64,000 bases of DNA, from positions 57,767,266-57,831,265 of the forward strand of contig OX243811.1 in the NCBI GenBank assembly GCA_945859605.1. Reading direction: 5' to 3'. This stretch comes from Lumbricus rubellus. Its lineage: Eukaryota > Annelida > Clitellata > Crassiclitellata > Lumbricidae. Below are positions 38,401-50,400 of the stretch, one piece after another. The position numbers and the translations under genes were made by a program. The notes beneath the pieces were generated by a model. The model searched no databases, was not told the DNA's origin, and was given only the letters and a program-made list of their open reading frames with translations. The stretch's first letter is position 1. Every line of letters begins with the position of its first letter.

Positions 38401-41400
38401 ATCAGCTATGTGAGGATCAGGCAGGCAATGCTAAAGGAAAAGACTATACCAAGAAATAATGATTCACAAGACAAACATAGCAAAATTGCATGTCTAAAGT
38501 TATAAATAAGAAACTCGGGATATGTTACTTCATATGTGTTCACATAATTCATAAGATAAATTGTCTATTGAAGAAAATTGGTAGCAGATCCATATGATCA
38601 CAACAAAATACACTGTGTCCACGATAAAGTAGACCACAACAAAGAGTGTCATAACTCGGTCAAAACTTTTAGGATTTGTCTGAAATTTTAAACACAGCAA
38701 CAATTACCATATTTACACGAGATCCTAAAGCCGATTAGAAATATTCCTGAGTTTGTCAAATTTATGAGCATGTTAGTTGCACCACATAAAAATGCAACTT
38801 TCCAACATGGAAAAGCTGAAAGGAAGCGAAATTCAGCTCTAAATGATGGTCAAAATGTTCTTTTTGTTCACGAGCACACAGCCGTAGACATATACACTAC
38901 TGTTTGATGGTCAGGTCGATGATCACCTGGTCAAACAGCGGTCACTCTTCAATCAGACACGCCCTACGGTTATCGATGTCATGAATACAAGAACGAAAAA
39001 CGCGCTAATGCGGTACATGTACCCGGTTCGAGATCTGGACTGCTAGGCGGCCACAGCTGCGGATATGAAGCCGAGTGTCTTCCGGGACAGCTACTACACT
39101 AATACGTCTACGGTCGGGTGTTCGTGAACAAAAATGACATTTTGACCACCATTTACAGCTGAATTTCGCTTCCTTTCAGCTTTTCCATGTTGGAAAGTTC
39201 AATTTTCGGTGCTTCATTTTAAACACTCATAAATTTGGCAAACTGTCGAATATTTCTAATCGGCTTTAGGAATTCGTGTAAATATGGTAACTGTTGCTGT
39301 GTTTAAAATTTCAGACAAATCCTACAAGTTTTGACCGAGTTATGACACTTTATTGTGTGGCCTACTTTATCGTGGACACAGTGTACATAAGTTTGTAGCA
39401 TTTATCAATAGCTTAACAAAGTCCAATATGAAGAATTCAGCACAGCCAGCTGTACAATATACGTTGTTACCCCACAGTCAAAACTTACTAAGCTGACCAA
39501 GTTCAAAGTATAATTTGTAATTGCTGTTTAAAAACCCACCTTTTTCACACAATTTCAATGAATTCCAGATGGAAAAGCCAGCAACTTACACAAAAAATAT
39601 ATATGGTACTTGGTAAAGACCACTTCGGACATTTTTCTTTCAGAGAAGAAATACTTGATCATCACTTCAATATTCCACAGCATGAACCATATCCAAGTAG
39701 TCTTGTCTCTTTGTTATTTGCATCTAAACTCATTTGAATAAAACCTAAAATTTCTTGACTGTGTCGCTTGCTTGCCCCTAATTATCAGTCTTAATTTGAA
39801 TACCTATAGGTGTCCTTGCTGATTAGAATCCCTTGCTTGCAATACCAATATGGTATCTTGCAAAGCAATCCACTCTGCACAATGGTAGGCAACAGACCTG
39901 GCATTGAAACTTTGTCATTACTGGGCATCCCTTTAAAGTCTTTCTTTTCTCCTTGGAGCACTGAACACAAGGGCGACACCGGCCGTTCATTTTCACCAGA
40001 ACATGGCTCTCCTCACTTCCTGAGATCATCGGCACAGCAGACAATGATGGACATCTTTGGCCACTCACTCTTGAATAGCCTCCCCTCAGCTGTTGCGTTA
40101 ACTCCTTTCGAAAGTCCAAAAGCTTCAAACTGTTCTTCTTTCTTTTCGTTGATTGAACAACATCTCGAATGTGGACCTTTTTCCATAGCAGAAAGGCGTT
40201 AACAGTGGCCATATTGATAGCCCACCAAAATAAATACTGCCACCACTTGTTCCCCCGTGGTTTACACATCGCATGTTGAGAAGCACTCTTGCACGCTCGG
40301 TTAACCATATCCAGGCTCGACTTATATGCAGAAGCCACTGCTGCGTTAGAGCTACGGCCAATCTTTCCCACTTCCTGTCCAGTCGAAAGGAAAGCAGTCT
40401 GACGTTTCTGAAAGACTAACGAAAGAAGAACGTCTCTCTTTTGATATTCCACCAACTGCCCATTCCGTGTCCACTTTACCTTCTTTGCTTCACTGGGTAT
40501 CCCCCGTCGGTACAGAAAAGTCTGAGCACAGGAGTACGTTCCCCGACTCAACAAGTACTTACACAGCTGGTAAGAACTAAGGCGTTGTTCAAAGTAGACG
40601 TGGTGGCCAACATCCAGATAGCCCTCCATTAGCCTAGTCACAACGTCGTAGCCCACGCCAAATTCAGCTCTTATGGCCTCCTGCTCAGAGGTAGAATTAT
40701 TACCAGTGTATACTTCAAACTTCTGCAGATAACCAGTCTCCGTATCCAAAAGACTCCAGACTCTGAAACCACATTTAGGAAGTTTCGCAGGACAGCATCT
40801 TTTCAACTTGGATTGGTCCCGGCAGCCTATGAAGTCTGTCTCATAAATGGCTAGGTTCTTGCCTGGTCTGAAGTGATCCGAGAATTTTTCGTTTAGCCAA
40901 TCAACCAGTGGGCGAATTTTATACAGAGGGTCAAAGTTTGGGTCTTTTCTGCTTCTAGTCATGGATGCATCTGCTAGATGAAGGAAACTACTGAGCTCTT
41001 GAAAACGTTCCCTACTCATGGTACTTGAAACCCATGCGTCATTAGTCAAGAGATTGGTTGACCAATAATCTGCTGTGCATGATTGGTACTTGATGCCCAT
41101 CGCCATATTGACGCTCACAAAAGCCCTCATTTCAATCGAGGACGTCGGATGCCATGGCTCTTTATAGGGACGACCTGCACATGCAGCTGCAACCCTCACT
41201 TGCTGTGCCTTTAAATTCGTCTGCGAGGCAAGCAAGTCGAAAAACCTCTCATCTATGAATACTTTGAAAAACTCCAACTGTGAGGCATCGGGACCTGGGA
41301 CTTTGAAAGCGCCTGAAATATCTTCTGAAAATTGAGAAACCGGTTTAGTAGTAACTTCTGTAGTCCAATCTGGCTTATCTTCTGGATTGTCTTGCTCTGA

Positions 41401-44400
41401 AGAAGAAGTATCCGATCCACTGAATTCTACTGCCTTGGATCCAACATAGGAAGTCACCGTACTACGAAGACCGACTTCGAAATCCACATCCACATCGGAT
41501 TCTTCGTCCGACATAGGAACACCATAGTCGTCTTCTTCGTCAGTCGATTCTTCATCTGAACACTCATTTGCGTCGCTGGATTCATCGGCGTCAGTGCAAC
41601 AATATTCGTCCAGCGATTTAGGATCAACTTTCTCGCTTTTACTTAAATTTTCAACTTTCGCCGCCATTTCTATTTACTTCGTATCGGGGAAACTTCCGCC
41701 CAAACCAAAGATGTAAAATTATAAAGAATATTGACTGGGTGAGTGCGAATGAGGCCGAAGCATTCTGGTATAGGCGCACGGGCTTCTGGTCTCTCCCGGT
41801 GAAACGATGCGAACGGCTGATGCCAAGTAGGCTGAAGTTGTCAGCATTGCTGCATGCATATCATGAGACCCGTCTATAGCCCGTCCCCATAGGGATGGCT
41901 TAGGCGGAGACATAGGCGTACGAGGCCGGGGTCCAGAGGGAGGGCAAATGCCCCCAAAATTTCGGCCAAGTCTCTTTTTTGGGCAAGCAGACTCGGAAAA
42001 ATAGAAAAACTTTAATAGTAGTAGGCCTTTTTTCACGAGATTTCAACCCGATGACTAGGCTAAATGAGAGTCGTCAACATAGGCGCAACCACCCTATGGG
42101 ACCCACGGGACGCGTCCCCCAACTTTTGAGTGGTCCCATAACTCTATTAGTATGGTCCCCCCCCAACTTTTAGGACGTGATTCATTATGGTCCCCTCCAA
42201 CTTTTAGGACGTGATTGCGCCTATGGTCGTCAACTTTTTTCTGGGAAAAGAAAATAGTATTTCCCACCACGAGATTGCGAGATGTAACATAGCCTACATG
42301 TTTAGGGGTGCAAATACGATTTTTTCCGCGTTCGTGATCAGTGGCGTCGCCAGTGGTTAGGGGAATAGCCTAAGCCCCCTAAATGTCGCTCAGCCCCCCC
42401 CCAAAGAAAAATGCGGAAACGTGTAAAAACCATGGGAACGTGACGTATGCAGACCTGAAAAAGAGCAAAATCGGGAAAATTAATAAGTCCAAAGCCATAG
42501 GTCTGTAGCGTTTGCGTATAACTAGACGCTACGGAATTTTAGTTGCAATATTATATTATATTTTCTTGAATTCTGCATGGTATTTTCGGGGTCCATTAAT
42601 TAGATATATATTATAAAATTATTATTTTCTGAGCTGCATTCGGTGACCTAGATAATATTGGTGACCTAGATTTTAATGTCGAGCTCGTGTGTGATGCGAG
42701 TTGCCGACAGGGATGACGTAAGCGGTCGCCATAGCTACCAGGTTATTGATCGCTTCTTGCATACGCTCAGCGAATGGAGGGTCGGCCGAAAAGGAGGAAG
42801 AGGAGTCGGCCGATATGACAGGCGCAGCGCCAGAGCAGCACAGATAAACGGATAGGCAGACGGACGGAGCAATATGCCCTGCTGGCCGCTGTCATTGAAT
42901 GCATGTGTGGTATTTTTCCTTCACGCTGTACGAGGTGACCTGGTCTATTTTTAGCACGGTTGACTCAGTGCAACTCGTGCGTACGTGTCAGAGCAAGAGG
43001 AAGAGAGAGAAAGACAGTGAGCTGCAGACAGACGCTTAGAGGGAGATAGGTGGTCGCAGCTGCATAGGAATTCAGCGCGCTTTATCTGATCACGCGGTAC
43101 ATGCGTGATCACGGCTCGTGCAGTGCCTTCTGCGCATGCGTCGCGTTCCCTTGAGGCGTGGTTATTAACTCAAGAACGCGCAATCGAGGCCAGATTCACG
43201 ACGGACTTCGACGAGGATAGACGTGTAGCTCTGGAGAGCAAGTTACAAAATCAGAGTTTGATTATTTTAGAAAGATAATAGTTTATTTAAGTCAGCTTGG
43301 ATTCGTCGTCTGAATTATTGCGTTGTCGCGTATTTACTTCACGGATTCTGTACGGAAGTTCTAAAACGGCAAGGAGCCGATTGCATTGCGGTTTTGTGTT
43401 ACGAGCGAATCGTCAGCGACGTGGTTCTGTTTCGCATCTTCGTAAAGGAGTTAAGTCTTTCGTCCTGGTTTCCGATCTTTCTCTCGTTTGGAGCGAAATC
43501 GCTCAGGTTTCCGGAATTTCTTCTGTCGTCGATATCTTCTGCGCAGTTAGCCTACGGGCGTCAATCTATTATTAAAATATCTTTTCGTGGATTCCCTGTT
43601 CTCGACGTGTCAGCTCGGTTTTAGCGTCCTGTCAGCGTCGATTGTTGCGGATTCCCCTGAGTCACTTATCGTCGACGCACGTCCTGGATTCGACGCTCCA
43701 TCTGCGCCTTTCCTCGTTTATCGTCGGCCTTGTCAGGTGTCTCTGGAAGAAGGTACAATTTATTAAGGGCTTTAATACAAATTAAAAATTGATCTTTTGG
43801 GCAGAGAAATTAAGATTGGCATCTAAGTACAAAATTGGGGATTCATTTTGTCTGCTCCGATTGAAGTCTGTTTGAATTGTGTTGCATTTTAATATCAGTT
43901 GCTTTAAACTGTAAGCTGTTGATTAACATTGCGAATAATTATTGAATGTTTCTGATAATAATAAGATCCATTGATTAAACTTTCGGATTTACTTCTTGTT
44001 AGCGTTAGGATTTGACATAACCAAAACTTGTATAGCGCCATGGATAGAAGCGGAGCATCAACGCCCTCGCAGCCATCTAGACCACCATCTGCGTTGGAAA
44101 TAGGCATTTTACTAGAGGCCATACAAACAAATTCTAAGTCCTCCCAAGAAGCCATGACGTCTATGCAGGCATCTATACAAAATAATACTAGGTCTACACA
44201 AGAAGCAATCTCCTCAGTGAAAACTGATGTGCAGGCTAATGCTAGAGATACCCAGGAGGCTATCTCTGTCGTACAAAGCAATGTGGAAGAGGCTATCTCT
44301 GTCGTACAAAGCAATGTGGAAGAGGCTATTTCTGTCGTACAAAGCAATGTGGAAGAGGCGATTTCCTCAGTCAGAAGTGACGTTCAGGCTACACAGGATG

Positions 44401-47400
44401 CAATACAGATTAACGCTAGGTATACACAAGATGCTATCTCCGCGGTAGAAACTAATGTTACAGATTTTATCTTTGTTGTCCAAGCTGATGCTGAAGAGGC
44501 CATTGCCTCAGTACAAAATAACCTTAGGGAAGCGCTGACTGAAGTCGTCGCGCGTATAGAACGTTTAGAAACGACGCCCAGGGCATCTCCGAAGCCGGTT
44601 GCAGGTTCGAACCCAGGAGCAATATTTCCCTTTGGTACCACCGCGGATAGACCTTACCACTCAGCCATCGGCCTGGGAAGAGCTTCGGGGGCTAGGCCTA
44701 AGGACCTTTCACTTCCGGTCAACCCCGGAATCCTACGCCGGAGTGAAAGACTGGCCAGTAAGGCCCCAGTTTCATACGGAGAGCTAAGAGGTCGAGATAC
44801 CTGGCCATCCCGAACCCGACGGGATTCGAACCCCGAAGCTACCGCCTCCCTTCCTCCGTCTATATCTCTGAACTACGACCTGCAACCGCACGCGGCCCTC
44901 TCACACGTTGGACCGGAAGTGGCGACTCCGGGAGTGTCCCAGGGGGCGGGCGTTACAATTGGTCCCAGTCAGTGGGGTCGAATTAGTTCTAGAGATTTGG
45001 ACGAGGAAGAGGAAATTGAAAATGTCGGAAGAAGAGAAACTGCATTATCTTTTGAAAGAAGGAAGGAAAGGGAATTTGTTGATAATGTTGAGATTATGTC
45101 TGATGATGGTAGCATAGACATTGAAGTTAGCAAAATAATGGAATATAGACCTAAAACTGTGAAAATAATTGATAAAAGAATGCAAGCAGCACAGCAATCG
45201 GAGTTTAGAAATTTTGAAATAAATAAATCGATTGATCATAAATTGTGGGAGGGGGGTGATAAGGTCAACCCAGTTCCTTTGGCCTCTTCTTCGCCCTCTC
45301 ACGTGGATTATCCTCGACCTGATCCGCAATGGAGGAAGCATGAATCGTTCGTGCATGCGGATCAGCCAAGAACGGAAATGATGGCAAATCGGGTCGACGC
45401 TTTCCAATCAACGTCGGGAATGCCGACCTATCACTCCGTGCCCAACTACGATGGGCTGGTTACTTCGACCATGGTTGGTCGAGACTACACTCGACCCGAC
45501 TTTCGACCCGATCTTCGACCTGGTCCAGTGGCAACTACAGCGGGTGACTGGATGCAACCGAGCGCACACCGTGAGAATCCATACGTGTCATGGATGGCTG
45601 CTCCGAACTACGCTCCGAACTATGCTCCGAACGCGCTGTACAACAGCATCGACAACCGGATGTGGCTCGATCCGCTTCGCTGTCTCAACCCGCCTCGAAC
45701 CAGCGACGTCGCCTTTCCTCGGTGGCCAACCGTCGTGGAGTCGGCGAGGATGAACTCATGCCTCGGCGCTCAGAATTTTGGATTTAGTCGTGACGTCGAG
45801 CTGCCTCGTCCAGCGCTTCTGAAACCTACGTATCTGGGTAAAAGCGAAACAACTGGCGACGGTACAGCAACGATGTCTGCGGTTGGGGAAACGAAAGTGC
45901 TGGCGCCTGTCAACGCTTCCGTCGGTCCTGCCAAAGCCATCCCCACGACATCAGTTGCGACACAGACAACCGGCGACTGGGAATTTCCGACGAGTAGCAC
46001 TGTTGGAACAAACAAGGAATCGGAAACGACCGCGTCTACGACCGTGAAAGCGGCCGAGGTCAAACCGTCGTCGGCTGCGCCTCCTAAACAAAGGCAATAC
46101 ACGAAACTTGGATCTTACAGCGGAAGGACGGATGTGGAAGTCTTTTTGCGCAAGTTCACCGTATGCGCAAAGAACAATGACTGGTCGGACGATGAGAAAT
46201 TTAATCAACTGGTCGTCTCCTTAGTCGAACCGGCGACCCATTTGCTGAGCGAGTCGAACGTGGATACTTGGACGGCTTTGGTCCAGCGACTTCGGGAACG
46301 GTACGGTAATGCGGAGCAACAAACCCTGTTCCAGACGCAACTTAGCACCCGGAAGCAGAAAGGCGACGAAGACCTGGGAGTATTGGTCGATGATATTCGG
46401 CTTTTGTCGTCGCGAGCGTATCCTGGCTCATCGACAGCGCACAGCGAAGCCATCGCTATTCGGGCATTCGTGGATGCCTTGAGCGACCGAAATCTCGCTC
46501 TGAAGATCCGTGAGCGAGAGCCGAGATCTCTCGACGAAGCGTACAAGGTGGCGATGCGGTTGGACAGTTATCAGAAAGCAGAAGCGAGTGGCCACGAACA
46601 GCACGAACGACGACATGGACGGGTCAACGCTGTTAAAGAAGAAGAGGATCCGATGGACCTAGTAATGAACTTGAAACGTGAGGTGGAGCAAATGAAGAGA
46701 CAAATGGAGCGACAACCGGTGTCGGCACCACAACCCAGAGACTATAATAATCGCGGGTCGTGGAGAGATCAGAACGGTTCAAACGGAAATAACTGGCGGA
46801 ATAACCAACGCTGTTCGATCTGCAATAGAACAGGCCATGGGAGTTCCGCCTGCTGGTACCGACAGGCGGCGGAACCGGAAGTTGGACGATCGGAGCGAAG
46901 ATGTTACGAATGTCACCGGATTACAAATCATGTCGCGCGGGATTGTCCATTCCGACAACGGCAGCAGAATCCGCCTGGTGATAACCCCGGTCAAGCTGTG
47001 GGCGATAATCCCGACAATCCTAACGTTGGTCGGAATTCGCCAAGAGAGGGACGGCGCTGTTTCTACTGCGACTCTAACTCGCACTTGCTAAGCAGATGTC
47101 CACTTCGGCAGCAGCAACAGAATCCACCTGACGCCAATCCCGATCGACCGGTGGGCGATAATCAGGACAACCCTAGCACTGGTCGTGTGTTCGCCGCACG
47201 CGCGCCCACCCCGGATCATATCAGAGACCAGGTGGATCGGTGGGAACAGTACGCACAACCGGAGGGACGCCGCTGGTTCACTATGAGTGACAAAGCTCCC
47301 CGGTTGAAGTCTTGCCCACTACCCGATGGATAGAACTGAAGGTCAACTGGTGACCTTTGTTAACGACCGCTTAATTGGCGGAGATTCTGAATGCAGAAGT

Positions 47401-50400
47401 ATCTGTAACAATGTTTTTGGTTCGATTGTGATGAAAATGAGTTATTTTTACATGTAATGGTTTTACATGTTGGTTACGGTGTAAAAACTGTAATGTTGTA
47501 TTGTAGGTTGACTGAACTGTGTGAATTGCATAGATTAACAATTGCATTGCATTGCATTATAACGATGGACAGGTTTTAATTTTGCTTCGGATGATACATA
47601 TTGCGGTTTGGCGCTATATCAATTAGTAGGCGCTATATGAATGATTTTCTGACCTGAGGAGATATATATGTTATAATGGCTAAGGTCGCCTTGTTTTCAT
47701 TAAGGCGTTGGCTAGGATGATAATAATTGTGTGACCTTAGATGTCCTGTTTTATAATTATAATAATAGGCTTATGTTTCGCTGCATATATATAAATAGCG
47801 TGATTAATTAATTCATTCATTATTAGGTTTTGATGCAGGGATAGGTCTACATAAGATTTCGTGGTCATAGCATAGCAGTTATATAATAATAAGTGATAGG
47901 TGCATTGATGATGATTTAAAATGGCGCTAGATAAATGTTGCATAGGCCCCTCAGCGTCTTACTGCATCGCCGAAGACCGGTGATTTTTATCTGGCCGGCA
48001 GCGATAAGATGGTATATATAATTATATATATAGGCTGCATGAATAACACTGAAACATAGGCTATAGACTATGTTCTGCTTTGCTCAGCTATTGTAATTAT
48101 ATTAATGTACATATCGCAAGGCGCCATATAAATATATGTTATAGGCCTAGGGTACACGCGATTATTGTAGGCTTAAGGTAGGCCTATAGATGATAATAAA
48201 ATACTGTGATTAACGGCTGATGAGCTCATATAATTTTTAGACGAAGATGTTTATAATAATATAGCAGGCTTGAATGACTTTAACGTGCATAGGCCTATAT
48301 ATATATATATGTTTTAGTTCAGAAATTATAATAAGCATTAGCATAGATAGACTAGAGTGGATAATATTATATTATTTTGTTTGGCTTATATAGGCCTGAT
48401 TAAATTAGTATATTGGTCGGAGCTCTACATAAAAACTGTTTAGGCCTAAGTTGAGTAATAAATAGAAGGATTATAAATATATATCCTCTCCTATCTTGCA
48501 GGCCTATTGCTTATAAATAATACTGGGATTTGAGCGACCAGAATATATAATTGGCTAGGCTGTCAATAGGCTAAACTGCTGGATTTTATATAATAATTAT
48601 TCAGCCGTATAATGTTTACATTAATTTGGTTGATCAGCCTAATGATTGAAATTGAAGGTCTGATTATATTAACAGCTTAGAATATAATTTCGTGACTTAA
48701 GCATTAGCGGGACGATTTATATTGGCCTATAATTATACATTAATTCTGAAGGACGAATTTGTATTCGTAAGGTAGATTTCTGCCTTTTAATATTAATATT
48801 ATTATTAATCGTTCTGTAAGAGTTTTAATACGGTGCAGGAGTGACCTAACTTTTCAGTTTGCTTATATGGACTAGTGTGTATATATATTGTGTACGCTGT
48901 GTACGTATCTATATTTGGACCAACGTACGTGTCAATGAGTACGAGTTTATTTAGCGCACGCTTATGGCTGACGCAATCTCCGCACTTGCATATAAATGTA
49001 ACTGGGCTGGTTTCCCGATGCTATGGGAAGACATTCTATTTTGATCTCGTGATGGGTGGCCTAACGATTTTCCACCCCTCTGCAGATTTGATTGCAGTCG
49101 GCGGGGGGAGAGCGAAGGCGTAGAATGACACATCAAACGTTAAATGCCGTCGACTTGCCTGGTGGCCTTGTTAAATGATGGATGGATGGAAGAAGTAAAT
49201 GCCGTCTTAAGCGTCATATAGGCGTGCATCGGATTTAATAGTAGGCCTGTGCGTAAATCTGTATGTAGGTTATTCATAATCATATTAGTATATCTGGCCT
49301 CTTTACTTTGATGCACCTGCCGTTAGGTATATATATATATGTTACTGTCACCTTATAATTAGGATTGCTATGTGAGTAGGTATAAGCGCGGCGTACTTTA
49401 GTTTCTGCGCTTGCTGTTTACATTATAGTAAGTTTGCTGTGCACTGGCTGACGTATAATAAATATAATTAGGCTTTCTTAGACTGAAATAGGCCATGTTA
49501 GGAATGTAGGCCTATTGTGCTGGATGATTATATAACATGATAATAATCATCGCTGGTGTGGTGTAGGCCTATGTTTCACTATTATTGGCATAGATTAATA
49601 CGCGGCCTATTTAAGTTAATGCACCTGTATATGCTTTGCAGTCGCAATTTAATAATTATGGATGCTTGATTGGTAGGCCCATAAATCGCCTATCTTGATT
49701 ATATTATATATAGGCTATCTCTTAAGATAGCCTATATATAATCAGTTGCATTTGAATGCTTATGAGAGCAGGCCTATTCGCTGCCTATCGTTGAGTTCTG
49801 CATTTATCGGTTGCCATATAATAATTGAATAAACTATATATTTGAACGGTGAAAGTCAAATACTAGTAGGCCTAATATAAAAAGTCATCTTAACCTCAGG
49901 TCTGCGCCTAGATTAAATAATATTTCGTTATGCAGCTTTCTGTGGTAAATCTTGACAATTAGCAGACATGTAGCTGTGAAAACTGTGAGTTATTAGCTGT
50001 GTGCTATTATAGGCTATGGTGTTAAAGGCCGTTAAATTAAGAGAGAATAGAATTGTAATTTGGCGTTACTTAGAGGTTTTGGCGAAATGTTTGGTAATCT
50101 TATTTCTGTAGACACAGAATGTACCGCATAAGCCTAAGAGATCTAGACTAAGTGTGTATGAAACGCCGTTAAAAGCCTACGGATAGGCTGGTGATAATTA
50201 TGATGACCTGAGTGGGTCAAGATTAAACTGCTGTCTGTAAAATATGTCTTGGTTTGCCATAGATCTCTCTCTGCATAACACTGAACGAAAGGAATTTGTG
50301 ATAGATCTAGTCTATATATTCGCATATGGAGCTATATAAATTCAGAACTTTTATTGACACTCTAGACTGAACTATGGATCGGGTGAACCGATTATTGCTC

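Noticed and set aside
43297..43575. 92-codon plus-strand ORF present in both LTRs
   Set aside because: It begins at a TTG, has no recognisable domain, and is duplicated only because the LTR is. Most likely chance open frame.
43904..44347. 147-codon minus-strand ORF with repeated [11 protein letters not shown], and its copy at 51979-52422
   Set aside because: It is the complement of the gag 33-bp repeats and occurs identically in both LTRs. The repetition comes from the gag sense frame.
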